Shown in pieces: positions 56,973-64,000 of a stretch of 64,000 nt of DNA. Under the pieces are notes generated by a model that saw only the letters and a list, made by a program, of their open reading frames with translations, ran no database searches and was not told the origin of the DNA. A program made the position numbers and the translations under genes. Numbering within the stretch: position 1 is the first letter of the stretch; each line of letters starts with the position of its first letter. Where the stretch lies: the NCBI RefSeq assembly GCF_018687595.1, contig NZ_CP061298.1, forward strand, positions 620,001-684,000, read 5' to 3'. This DNA is from Polynucleobacter paludilacus (GTDB lineage Bacteria > Pseudomonadota > Gammaproteobacteria > Burkholderiales > Burkholderiaceae).

Positions 56973-57791
56973 ATGAAACATATCAATACAATCCTGCTCC
57001 TTATTCTTTTGAGCTTTGCTGCGAACTTTGCAAATGCACAAACTGGCAGCAATACTGTTCTGGTGGTTGTGAATGGTGCCAAAATTACCTCAGGTCAGCT
57101 CAATGACTGGGTCAACGTGGCCGTTTCTGAAGGGGCAAAAGATAGTCCTGAACTGCGCCAATCGATTATGAACGATTTGATCTTGCGTGAGGCTGTTTCA
57201 CAGGACGCTAAAAAAACTGGTCTACTCACTTCTGGGAACAATGCCTTCAAGCTTAAGCTAGCTGAACAAAACGCTGTCTTAGAGCTCTGGTTTGCACAAT
57301 ACTTCAAAGCACATCCTCTATCAGAGGCTGATGTCAAAGCAGACTATGACAAACAAGTGGCCTTAAGCAAAGAGCCGCAGAACGCCAAAGAATACAAACT
57401 CTCTCAGATCGTAGTCAGTAGCGAGTCAGAGGCGAATCAGATTATTGCTCAGCTTAATAAAGGCACTTCCTTTGCCACTTTGGCTCAAGAAAAGTCCTTA
57501 GATAAAAATTCAGGATCACGAGGCGGGGTAATGGGCTGGGTGTTGCCAAGCCAGCTAGTGCCGCCCATTAATGATGTCGTACTCAATATGACTAAGGGTC
57601 AGTTCACACTCAAGCCGATTCAAACCAGCAATGGTTGGCATATTGTGATGGTCGATGATGTGAAGCCATTTGTTCTGCCGAGCTTTGATGAGTCTAAAGC
57701 CGGCATTGCTCAAGCCTTGGTGCAACAAAGACGTCAAGAGGCAGTGGGTGCGCTGATGAAAACCATTAAAATTAGCCAACCCGGCAAGTAA
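56973..57791 (+). CDS. periplasmic parvulin-type peptidyl-prolyl isomerase
   Basis: A 272-residue exported foldase. The frame is open from 56901, but the ATG at 56973 begins a clear signal peptide ending NFANAQ. A SurA/PrsA-like helical N-domain (about residues 25-125) is followed by one parvulin domain: YKLSQIVVSSESEANQIIAQLNKGTSFATLAQEKSLDKNSGSRGGVMGWVLPSQLVPPINDVVLNMTKGQF, ending GWHIVMVDDVK. It should help fold outer-membrane or secreted proteins. Confidence 0.88.
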   Translation: MKHINTILLLILLSFAANFANAQTGSNTVLVVVNGAKITSGQLNDWVNVAVSEGAKDSPELRQSIMNDLILREAVSQDAKKTGLLTSGNNAFKLKLAEQNAVLELWFAQYFKAHPLSEADVKADYDKQVALSKEPQNAKEYKLSQIVVSSESEANQIIAQLNKGTSFATLAQEKSLDKNSGSRGGVMGWVLPSQLVPPINDVVLNMTKGQFTLKPIQTSNGWHIVMVDDVKPFVLPSFDESKAGIAQALVQQRRQEAVGALMKTIKISQPGK

Positions 57792-57829
57792 CTCTATAAG
57801 ACAAGGCGAGATAAGGCGGGGCAAGAACT

Positions 57830-58189
57830 ATGTTGGAGACTACCTTAGGTTTAGCGCAAATTATTCGCTATGTCAGCGATGTGATGGATGCTTTAGGTGT
57901 TGCCGTTGTTTCCCTGGGTGTTCTATGGGGCTTATTGGGCTTCATTAGAAACATCGCTCAACGACCCACCGATGATTCCTATAAAGCCTTCCGGGAACAG
58001 ATCATTCGTGCCTTATTGCTTGGCTTAGAAATTCTGGTAGCCAGCGATATTATTCGTACCGTTGCGATTAACCCGACCTTGATGAGCGTTGCCATCCTGG
58101 GCGCCATTATTACTCTGCGGTGTTTCTTGAGCTGGTCTCTGACTCTCGAAATGACTGGCAGGTGGCCCTGGCAGACTACTGATAAATAG
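57830..58189 (+). CDS. DUF1622 membrane protein
   Basis: A 119-residue protein with three predicted helices (about residues 18-42, 65-80 and 88-108). The central YKAFREQIIRALLLGLEILVASDIIRTV is the DUF1622 signature. Function is unknown. Its stop codon directly abuts the left copy of the 24-bp att repeat, so the mini-element begins exactly at the end of this gene. Confidence 0.82.
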   Translation: MLETTLGLAQIIRYVSDVMDALGVAVVSLGVLWGLLGFIRNIAQRPTDDSYKAFREQIIRALLLGLEILVASDIIRTVAINPTLMSVAILGAIITLRCFLSWSLTLEMTGRWPWQTTDK

Positions 58190-58213
58190 AAGTTTGGTGC
58201 CCAGAAAGGGACT
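58190..58213. other. att repeat, distal copy
   Basis: Begins AAGTTTGGTGCCCAGAAAGG and continues GACT. It is identical over 24 bp to 61882-61905; the copies differ at the next base on each side. It reproduces the last 19 nt of tRNA-Leu plus 5 nt beyond. Confidence 0.85.
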
Positions 58214-58601
58214 TCTTACACCTGATTTTATATGGCTTGTAGGGTAGAGTGTGCGATTATTGTGTCGCGCAAAATAGTGATTTGATATAAAACAGAATCA
58301 TTTAGGCTTTTTTAAGAATATTAAGCCTACGCTTACTTTTCTTCAAATCTGTAGTTTGATGCTTTAGCTCGATTGCAATGTATTAAAACTAAGTTCCCCG
58401 AGGTTGACTCTACTACTAACTGTGTGGAAAAACAGTTTTTAAAGCTCTTATCTACTTATTCTCCAGAGTGACTCCTTGACTCAAAGCGTCTAATTAGCCT
58501 TTAGACTCTAATTTTCAACTAATTAAGCTATTTAATTAAATATTAGCCATTTTGATGTAAATTATATATAACTTTCATAGACAATATTAAGGAGAGCAGA
58601 G
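58214..58601. other. A/T-rich non-coding left end of the element
   Basis: About 390 nt with no supported ORF. It holds a TAGGCTT/AAGCCTA inverted repeat (58303-58309 and 58323-58329) and AACTGTGTGGAAAAACAGTT (58418-58437). The latter contains CTGT-N8-ACAG, like a LexA box, but is also a 6-bp hairpin followed by TTT. The promoter of the next gene should lie in its last 100 nt. Confidence 0.5.
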
Positions 58602-59438
58602 ATGAAATTAACCAAAATCGCAGTGGTGGCAATGGGCTTGTTATCAAGTGCTGCATTTGCACAATCATCCGCAGTAAATTTAAAGACACAAACTGGAAAT
58701 GAGATTGGGGCAACCTTATCCTCTTACTCTTACAGCGAGCCAAGTTTGAGCGTCTCTATGAAAGCCACCAATTGGGGTATTGACTACACTGGCACTTATG
58801 CTTTTGGAAATGACTGGTTCGTTCTTGGTAATGCTAACTACAACAATGGACCCGTAACCTACAGTGGTACTGGCACCCAAAGCGGTATTCCGCAGTATTA
58901 CTACGACTTTAAGGGTGTCGTTGGTTACGATTTTGCATTCGATGGATATAACCTATCCCCATACGCTGGATTTGGTTATCGTTTCTTGAGTCAGCAATGG
59001 GGCGGCACATCAACCTCCACTGGTGCATTGGGGTATGACAGACAGAGCACTTACAACTATTTGCCCATTGGCTTAATTCACAGATTTGCAGTGAATAATA
59101 ATCAGGCGAAGATTGAAACTACGCTTGAATATGACTACCTTTTATCAGGAAATCAATACAGTGGCCTCGCCTCGCTAAATGGGACGCATAGTGGCACTAC
59201 TTACTCCGGCATTCCGAACGTTAATAATTCTCAAAACTCAGGATATGGATTAAATCTTACCGTCATGTACAAAGAGGAGAGCTGGGGCGTTGGACCATAC
59301 TTCAAGTATTGGAATATTCAGCAATCTAATACTAATTACGCCACAATCACGAAGAATGGCTCAGCCGTTAATTACTACGAATACGAGCCAGCAAACAATA
59401 CCAAAGAATATGGTATCAAAGCAATTTATCGCTTTTAA
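58602..59438 (+). CDS. outer-membrane beta-barrel protein carried by the element
   Basis: A 278-residue protein with a clear signal peptide (MKLTKIAVVAMGLLSSAAFAQ). The mature part is rich in Tyr, Gly, Ser and Asn and in alternating strands (WGIDYTGTYAFGNDWFVLGNANY, LSPYAGFGYRFLSQQWGG, WGVGPYFKYWNIQQ), and ends in a Phe strand (YGIKAIYRF), as outer-membrane barrels do. AAGGAG lies 7 nt before the ATG. A good terminator follows. I do not recognise a specific family; an adhesin, receptor or small porin are possible. Confidence 0.75.
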   Translation: MKLTKIAVVAMGLLSSAAFAQSSAVNLKTQTGNEIGATLSSYSYSEPSLSVSMKATNWGIDYTGTYAFGNDWFVLGNANYNNGPVTYSGTGTQSGIPQYYYDFKGVVGYDFAFDGYNLSPYAGFGYRFLSQQWGGTSTSTGALGYDRQSTYNYLPIGLIHRFAVNNNQAKIETTLEYDYLLSGNQYSGLASLNGTHSGTTYSGIPNVNNSQNSGYGLNLTVMYKEESWGVGPYFKYWNIQQSNTNYATITKNGSAVNYYEYEPANNTKEYGIKAIYRF

Positions 59439-59455
59439 TCAGTCGATTAAGATAC

Positions 59456-59480
59456 AAACCACCTTCGGGTGGTTTTTTAT
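59456..59480 (+). terminator. terminator after the element's barrel gene
   Basis: AAACCACC-TTCG-GGTGGTTT is an 8-bp stem with a stable UUCG tetraloop running into TTT, starting 18 nt after the stop codon. Confidence 0.9.
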
Positions 59481-59584
59481 TACTCCTAGTCAGATTTGTT
59501 CTTGTAGTTGATATTTATAGTGGTTATTTTTTGTTTTGCTTACACGATTTGGAATAATGACAAGAGAAGGGCTATTGCTTTAAT

Positions 59585-60049
59585 ATGAAGGTGAAGAATA
59601 TTCTATTGAGTGCTTTTTCGTTAGTGCTGTGTGCAAATATAAGTGCACAAACTTCTAAAGAAGAGTCCAATAATCCTGAGAAAGAAACCCAAGCAAAAGG
59701 CTCAGGCAATGTCACTCTGGTCTTCCAGCGCGAATCAAGCATCGTCCTTAAGGATGCAAAGATATTTGTTGATGGCACTCAGTATTGCGCCTTAGGAAGT
59801 GGCGATGAATGCACCGTTAAAACAAGTGCTGGAAGACACATCCTTAAAGTTGATGCAAGTATGACCACTGGAGAATTTTCCAAACCCTTTACCTTCGAAG
59901 ACTCTAAAACTTACACATTTATCATTACTCGAAAAATGTCTTACACGGTGGGTGCAGTCTTTGGAATGCTCGGAACCATAGTTAATAAAGCAGCCAATCA
60001 AGACGAGAATGGAAGTGATGATGGAACCTTCACCATGGAATTAAAGTGA
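59585..60049 (+). CDS. small exported protein, PEGA/DUF2846-like
   Basis: A 154-residue protein with a signal peptide ending ANISAQ (about residue 22). The mature region has a beta-rich core: GNVTLVFQRESSIVLKDAKIFVDGTQYCALGSGDECTVKTSAGRHILKVDASMTTGEFSKPFTFEDSKTYTFIITRK. This 'decoration plus anchoring of a ligand-like strand' layout recalls PEGA or DUF2846 proteins. A Gly-rich hydrophobic stretch (about residues 121-135) follows. Its stop overlaps a GTG upstream of the next gene. Function unknown. Confidence 0.6.
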   Translation: MKVKNILLSAFSLVLCANISAQTSKEESNNPEKETQAKGSGNVTLVFQRESSIVLKDAKIFVDGTQYCALGSGDECTVKTSAGRHILKVDASMTTGEFSKPFTFEDSKTYTFIITRKMSYTVGAVFGMLGTIVNKAANQDENGSDDGTFTMELK

Positions 60050-60057
60050 GACTGAAG

Positions 60058-60639
60058 ATGAAACATCTACTAACCTTTTATTGGTTGGTAGTTTCTCTTT
60101 TTATTCTTGGGGGCTGCTCTGCAATGGTTGGCTCTAAGAATAAGGATTTTGTCCCCGGTCGCAGCGGTGCCACTGATCAGAAATCTACTTTGGTTATTTG
60201 TAGGCCACCTAATTTAAATCAGGTTTTTAATAGCGCCGGCATTACGATTAACAGTAGTCCAGTCACTGAGATTGGCTCAGGAGAGGCCTACTCGATAGAT
60301 TTTATTAGACCAACTTATTTTTTAGTAACAATTTCTTTGCCAGTAACGGATGTAATTAAAAATTTATGGGAAAAGCAAAAAGAATTTAATCTAAGGCTGA
60401 ATCCTAGCGTACCAACTCACTATGTAATTTTGTATGTAAGTAATGGTGATATTGATGCATCCCCCAATATGGCTGGCAATCCAGCAAAAGAAACTGTTTG
60501 GACAGTCACTACACATTGGTCAGCTAAAGAGGTTGATGCTATCACCTTCAGTAATAGCTGCCAAAAGACAAGGATGAATTATCTTGTCGTAAAGACATTG
60601 CCTCTTATCAACGATGTAGGCGAATCAAGCCGTAAATAA
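60058..60639 (+). CDS. lipoprotein carried by the element
   Basis: A 193-residue protein. MKHLLTFYWLVVSLFILGGCSAM gives a lipobox ILGGC with Cys20 lipidated. An in-frame GTG at 60046 (overlapping the previous stop) is an alternative start. The central part STLVICRPPNLNQVFNSAGITINSSPVTEIGSGEAYSIDFIRPTYFLVTI resembles DUF2846-type lipoproteins. With the preceding gene it forms a two-gene unit, probably a pair of interacting envelope proteins. Role unknown. Confidence 0.6.
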   Translation: MKHLLTFYWLVVSLFILGGCSAMVGSKNKDFVPGRSGATDQKSTLVICRPPNLNQVFNSAGITINSSPVTEIGSGEAYSIDFIRPTYFLVTISLPVTDVIKNLWEKQKEFNLRLNPSVPTHYVILYVSNGDIDASPNMAGNPAKETVWTVTTHWSAKEVDAITFSNSCQKTRMNYLVVKTLPLINDVGESSRK

Positions 60640-60660
60640 TAGGTAGGACCTAAATATTTT
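60640..60660 (+). terminator. weak terminator after the lipoprotein gene
   Basis: TAGGT-AGG-ACCTA (60640-60652) is a short 5-bp hairpin right after the stop codon, followed by AATATTTTTTA. Confidence 0.4.
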
Positions 60661-60731
60661 TTATCGTGCTAGCCAATACTTTTTGGCTCCGTTTTGCACA
60701 TTTCCGTCTTAATGACCCAGAAAACGGGCTG

Positions 60732-61715
60732 TTAATTCAATCGCTCGGCAATCTCTTGAGCTGTATCGCGGTAATAAACCTGAAGCTGATTGATATTTTT
60801 ATGACCAATGATCTTGGCTAAAGAAAGAATGTCGACTTGTTTGGCTAGTTTTGTGCAAGCATTGGCTCTGGAATCATGAAAGTGCAGATCAGTAATGCCA
60901 GTCTTATTCATAGCTTTTCTAAACAAAGCATCTCTTTGTTTGTTGGTGATATCAAAACAAGTCTCAGTATCCTTGCTTAGCAGCTCCAAGATCCTTATGG
61001 CCTCTAATGTCAATGGTACTTCGCGCTTAGCTGATGCGGTCTTGCCTTCTCTTACGGCTGCGGTTCTGCCCTTAATGTCATCCCATCTCAAACCAAGAAT
61101 TTCGCCAGCTCTCATGCCGGTTTCCATAGCAAAGAGCATGGCATAACCCACTCTGGAGGAGATCGTAGTAGGGGGTTTATCAGCTCCCAAAATATAAGTT
61201 AAGGATTCAATTTCTTTACTACTAAATAGGCGATCTCTGGACGGGCCATCTTTAGGACGTTTAAGATCTTTTAAAGGGTTCACTGTAAGCCATTGCCACT
61301 CCTTTATAGCCACGTTGATAGCGGATGATAGAAGAATCCATTCTCTTCTAACAGTGCCCTCTGAGACTGTTTTTAGCCTACTGTTGCGCCACTTACCAAA
61401 GTCATTGGCTGATAGGTCTCCTAACTTACTAGAATATAGGGGCTGCTCTTTAAAGCGCCGAATTAAATTGCGCTCCCAGATTACACCTTTATGTTTAGGA
61501 GACTCTTCTTCCGCGTATCGCTCCAGTAGTTTTCCAAAGGTGACAGATTTCACCTGCCCACGTTTACCAGATTCAATCTCATTCTCAACCATGGCTGCCC
61601 ATGCTTGTGCTTCTGTTTTAGTGGGGAATACTTCGCTTGGTCTATGAGCTTTACCATCTACCCGCTTATTGATAATAGCCCGCCATTTATTTCCGAACCT
61701 TTTAATGCTTGCCAT
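60732..61715 (-). CDS. tyrosine recombinase / integrase
   Basis: A 327-residue phage-type integrase. The catalytic set is complete: Arg202 (METGMRAGEILGLRW), a lysine near 225-230, His280 and Arg283 (HFHDSRA), His305 (IIGHKN) and Tyr314 or Tyr315 (LQVYYRDT). The N-terminus (MASIKRFGNKWRAIINKRVDG) looks like an arm-type DNA-binding domain, followed by a SAM-like core-binding domain. It lies next to tRNA-Leu and should have catalysed integration there. Length and residues suggest it is intact. Confidence 0.93.
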   Translation of the reverse strand: MASIKRFGNKWRAIINKRVDGKAHRPSEVFPTKTEAQAWAAMVENEIESGKRGQVKSVTFGKLLERYAEEESPKHKGVIWERNLIRRFKEQPLYSSKLGDLSANDFGKWRNSRLKTVSEGTVRREWILLSSAINVAIKEWQWLTVNPLKDLKRPKDGPSRDRLFSSKEIESLTYILGADKPPTTISSRVGYAMLFAMETGMRAGEILGLRWDDIKGRTAAVREGKTASAKREVPLTLEAIRILELLSKDTETCFDITNKQRDALFRKAMNKTGITDLHFHDSRANACTKLAKQVDILSLAKIIGHKNINQLQVYYRDTAQEIAERLN

Positions 61716-61729
61716 GATTGGCCTCTTAA

Positions 61730-61762
61730 ATGTGTGTCACATGTGTGTCGGATGTGTGTCAT
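61730..61762. repeat. three 11-bp tandem repeats upstream of the integrase
   Basis: ATGTGTGTCAC, ATGTGTGTCGG and ATGTGTGTCAT follow each other without gap (61730-61740, 61741-61751, 61752-61762), 15 bp upstream of the integrase start. Nine bases are identical in each. The period is about one helical turn, so a protein would contact one DNA face. Arm-type integrase sites or an autoregulatory operator are both plausible. Confidence 0.75.
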
Positions 61763-61816
61763 GGTAGCGAGTAAATAAGAATAAAACAAGATAAATAAAG
61801 GGTTTGTGGGAATATT

Positions 61817-61862
61817 AAAAAACCCCGTGAAGTCTGGCTTGGAGGCCTATTCTACGGGGTTT
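61817..61862 (-). terminator. terminator between tRNA-Leu and the integrase
   Basis: On the minus strand, AAACCCCGT (from 61862-61854) pairs with ACGGGGTTT (61828-61820), and three more T residues plus AATATT follow. The loop of 25 nt contains a smaller GGC/GCC pairing. It should end the tRNA-Leu transcript before the integrase gene. Confidence 0.75.
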
Positions 61863-61881
61863 AGAGGGTTAAAACGGGGGA

Positions 61882-61905
61882 AAGTTTGGTGCCCAGAAAG
61901 GGACT
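61882..61905. other. att repeat, tRNA-proximal copy
   Basis: Identical over 24 bp to 58190-58213. Positions 61887-61905 are the last 19 nt of tRNA-Leu, including the encoded CCA and the acceptor stem; 61882-61886 lie just outside. Confidence 0.85.
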
Positions 61906-61973
61906 CGAACCCCCACAATCTTTCGATCGCCAGCACCTGAAGCTGGTGCGTCTACCAATTTCGCCATCTGGGC
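61887..61973 (-). tRNA. tRNA-Leu (anticodon CAG)
   Basis: An 87-nt class II tRNA. GCCCAGA at the 5' end pairs with TCTGGGC before the encoded ACCA. The anticodon loop is TTCAGGT within CCAGC/GCTGG, giving anticodon CAG for CUG codons. A variable arm (CGATCGAAAGATTG region) and the T arm GGGGGTTCGAGTCCC follow. Its 3' end serves as the attachment site of the mini-element. Confidence 0.96.
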
Positions 61974-61981
61974 GTTCCTCT

Positions 61982-61987
61982 ATTATA
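61982..61987 (-). promoter_or_regulatory. -10 element of the tRNA-Leu promoter
   Basis: TATAAT on the minus strand, 9 bp before the mature tRNA 5' end. The -35 region (around 62005-62010) matches the consensus poorly. Confidence 0.5.
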
Positions 61988-62127
61988 GGGGAAGCTTACT
62001 ATCAGGTGTTTTGAGCTCCTTTTAGGCTTTTCCAAATAGGACACGCTGATTTGATACAGTTGGTCTAGTAAATAACAAAAATGGCTTTAAATCAGCTGTA
62101 TTCGGCAAGTAATGCCAAAGGAAATCA

Positions 62128-64000
62128 ATGCGTAAAGCAGATCATGTGGTACCTCGCGATGAGAATCGTTTAGGTACCGTTCAAGGCCACAGAGATGGTT
62201 TTGGTTTTGTAATCCCCGATGATGGCGGTGAGGATATCTTCCTCTCTGAAAAAGAGATGTCCCGCGTTATGCACGGTGACCGGGTCAATGTCAAAGTATT
62301 GGGCACCGATCGCAGAGGTCGACCAGAAGGTCAAATTGTTGAAGTCGTAGTGCATGCCAATAAGCTCGTCATTGGTCGTCTATTGAATGAAAACGGAGTG
62401 CTCATTGTTGCCCCGGAAGATAAGCGAATTGGCCATGACATTCTGATACCGCCGAAGGGTCAGGGTATTGCCAAACTCGGTCAGGTTGTTAGTGTTGAAA
62501 TCATCGACTATCCAGATAGCTATCGCCAAGCGGTAGGGAGGGTGGTTGAGGTATTGGGTGAGATTGACGACCCTGGTATGGAAATTGAGATCGCCGTCCG
62601 CAAGTATGGCGTTCCTCATGAATTCTCTGCTGCGGCCATGAAAGAAGCAGCAGCATTGCCCGATACGGTTCAGCAAGCTGACCTAGAGGGTCGAGTCGAT
62701 CTGCGTGACGTACCCTTAGTCACGATTGACGGTGCCGATGCCCGTGACTTTGACGATGCGGTCTATGCCGAGCCAGTGATGTACGGCAAGAGCAAGGCCT
62801 GGCGACTGATTGTGGCAATTGCAGACGTATCGCACTACGTTAAACCTGGCCACCCATTGGATGATGATGGGCTGCTACGAGCAACCTCGGTGTATTTTCC
62901 AAGACGCGTCATTCCGATGTTGCCAGAGAAGATCTCTAACGGTCTTTGCTCTCTAAATCCCGGCGTAGACCGACTCTGTATGGTCTGTGATTCCGTAGTG
63001 GATAACAACGGCATCGTATTGGCTTACCAGTTCTACCCAGCAGTGATGCATTCTGCGCAACGCTTTACCTATGACATCGTTTGGGAGGTTCTCTCAAACA
63101 GCAAAGGCCCAGAGGCAGCGCGTTTTGCTGAGTTCCGTCCTTTGCTCATGAATTTGTATTCTCTATATAAGATCTTGTTATCCGCTAGAGAAAAGCGTGG
63201 CGCGATTGAATTTGAGACTACCGAAACCCAGATCATTAGCAATGAGCTCGGCAAGATTATGCGCATTGAGCCCCGCACGCGGAACGATGCCCATCGCTTG
63301 ATCGAAGAATGTATGTTGACGGCTAACGTCTGTGCTGCCGACTTTATCGAGAAGAATAAGCACCTTGGTCTATATCGGGTGCATGGTGAGCCATCTGAAG
63401 AGAAGCTCGTGACCTTGCGCCAAGTTCTCCGTACTTCAGGCCTATCATTGGGTGGCGGTGAAAAACCCAAGCCACGCGACTTTGCGAAGTTAATTAAAGA
63501 AGTTAAAGAGCGTCCTGATGCCAATATGTTGCAATCAGTGGTTTTGCGCTCGATGCAGCAGGCGATGTATCAACCCGATAACGAGGGCCACTTTGGCCTA
63601 GCTTATCCTGCGTATTCTCATTTCACGAGCCCGATTCGTCGTTACCCCGATCTATTAACCCATCGGGTGATCAAAGCGATTCTACAAAAGAAGCCCTACG
63701 TTCCAGTCCTACCGCCTAAAGTGCCTTTGAACTTGACCTTGCCCCGCAAAGGGAAGGCACGTCAGAATGCGGTAGATGCTAAAAAATCCCATACGGATGC
63801 AAAGACCGCAGCTGAGAAGGGTACCAAGTTACCCAAAGGCGCTAATGCGGCATTGCCGATTTGGGGTCAGCTGGGTGTGCACTGCTCATCGAATGAGCGC
63901 CGAGCTGATGAGGCATCCCGAGACGTAGAAGCATGGCTCAAGTGCTATTACATGCGCGATCACCTAGGTCAAGAATATGCTGGCACCGTTACTAGTGTGG
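62128..64000 (+). CDS. rnr: ribonuclease R, 3' part outside the window
   Basis: The first about 624 residues of a processive 3'-5' exoribonuclease; no stop before the window end. It starts MRKADHVVPRDENRLGTVQGHRDGFGFVIPDDGGEDIFLSEKEM with a cold-shock domain and shows no N-terminal helix-turn-helix. The RNB catalytic core is LVTIDGADARDFDDAVYAE. HFTSPIRRYPDLLTHRVIKAIL follows near residue 500. A Lys/Ala-rich insertion (about residues 530-575) precedes the next conserved part, and an S1 domain begins at the end (GQEYAGTVTSV). RNase R degrades structured RNA. Confidence 0.95.
   Translation, partial: MRKADHVVPRDENRLGTVQGHRDGFGFVIPDDGGEDIFLSEKEMSRVMHGDRVNVKVLGTDRRGRPEGQIVEVVVHANKLVIGRLLNENGVLIVAPEDKRIGHDILIPPKGQGIAKLGQVVSVEIIDYPDSYRQAVGRVVEVLGEIDDPGMEIEIAVRKYGVPHEFSAAAMKEAAALPDTVQQADLEGRVDLRDVPLVTIDGADARDFDDAVYAEPVMYGKSKAWRLIVAIADVSHYVKPGHPLDDDGLLRATSVYFPRRVIPMLPEKISNGLCSLNPGVDRLCMVCDSVVDNNGIVLAYQFYPAVMHSAQRFTYDIVWEVLSNSKGPEAARFAEFRPLLMNLYSLYKILLSAREKRGAIEFETTETQIISNELGKIMRIEPRTRNDAHRLIEECMLTANVCAADFIEKNKHLGLYRVHGEPSEEKLVTLRQVLRTSGLSLGGGEKPKPRDFAKLIKEVKERPDANMLQSVVLRSMQQAMYQPDNEGHFGLAYPAYSHFTSPIRRYPDLLTHRVIKAILQKKPYVPVLPPKVPLNLTLPRKGKARQNAVDAKKSHTDAKTAAEKGTKLPKGANAALPIWGQLGVHCSSNERRADEASRDVEAWLKCYYMRDHLGQEYAGTVTSV

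Larger units (their letters stand above)
58190..61905. mobile_element. mini integrative element in tRNA-Leu
   Basis: A 24-bp identical direct repeat (58190-58213 and 61882-61905) flanks about 3.7 kb. The right copy covers the 3' end of tRNA-Leu; the left copy is the displaced tRNA end. The tyrosine recombinase gene lies next to the tRNA, as in classic tRNA-targeted islands. The other contents are an outer-membrane barrel protein, two small exported proteins, and A/T-rich non-coding DNA. No conjugation, phage or replication gene is visible, so it is probably a satellite or a decayed remnant. Confidence 0.85.

Overview
The window looks like chromosome of a Polynucleobacter-type betaproteobacterium (Burkholderiaceae). 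The reasons are the gene order ndk-rlmN-ispG-hisS-yfgM-bamB-der-hfq-hflX-hisZ-purA, the block surE-pcm-nlpD, the SRP RNA beside dnaX-ybaB-recR, orphan Bug-type tricarboxylate-binding proteins, and compact, mid-GC, densely packed DNA. This is inference from gene content; no database was searched.

Layout. 1-3.9 kb: small envelope genes (a beta-barrel-like protein, a SemiSWEET, a DUF5993/DsbB pair, a Bug protein, a Gly/Tyr-rich exported protein, a glycine-zipper lipoprotein). 3.9-9.5 kb, minus strand: MATE exporter, ArnT-like glycosyltransferase, ribosomal protein L31 type B, Rho, thioredoxin. 9.7-16.2 kb: an AddB/AddA-like helicase-nuclease pair for double-strand break repair. 16.3-18.8 kb: DUF1993, a Bug protein, a tartrate-dehydrogenase-like enzyme. 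18.9-22.9 kb is an accessory cluster: DinJ/YafQ-type toxin-antitoxin, an SOS-box-controlled umuDC operon with a small membrane ORF behind it, a zinc-ribbon Smr protein, a second small membrane ORF behind a Shine-Dalgarno-masking hairpin, and a BrnT/BrnA toxin-antitoxin. 23-25.7 kb: SRP RNA (minus), dnaX, ybaB, recR. 25.9-33.3 kb: an OprB-like porin and a three-gene heavy-metal RND efflux operon. 33.3-37.7 kb: surE-pcm-nlpD-exonuclease-rlmD. 37.8-51 kb: a Bax-inhibitor-1 protein, then the housekeeping block from ndk to purA. 51-58.2 kb: malate synthase G, a possible cysteine protease, an ion-channel-like protein, MFS, dienelactone hydrolase, a parvulin and DUF1622.

The most striking structure is a complete 3.7-kb mini integrative element at 58.2-61.9 kb. 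A tyrosine recombinase lies next to tRNA-Leu(CAG), and a 24-bp identical direct repeat covering the tRNA 3' end flanks the element. Its only other genes encode three predicted envelope proteins. Three 11-bp tandem repeats sit just upstream of the integrase. RNase R starts beyond the tRNA and runs off the window.

Several conserved neighbourhoods look pruned. hflK has lost nearly its whole SPFH domain and hflC is absent before hisZ. rpoS is absent between nlpD and rlmD. pilF/rodZ are absent between rlmN and ispG. This fits genome streamlining, although copies elsewhere in the genome cannot be excluded from this window.
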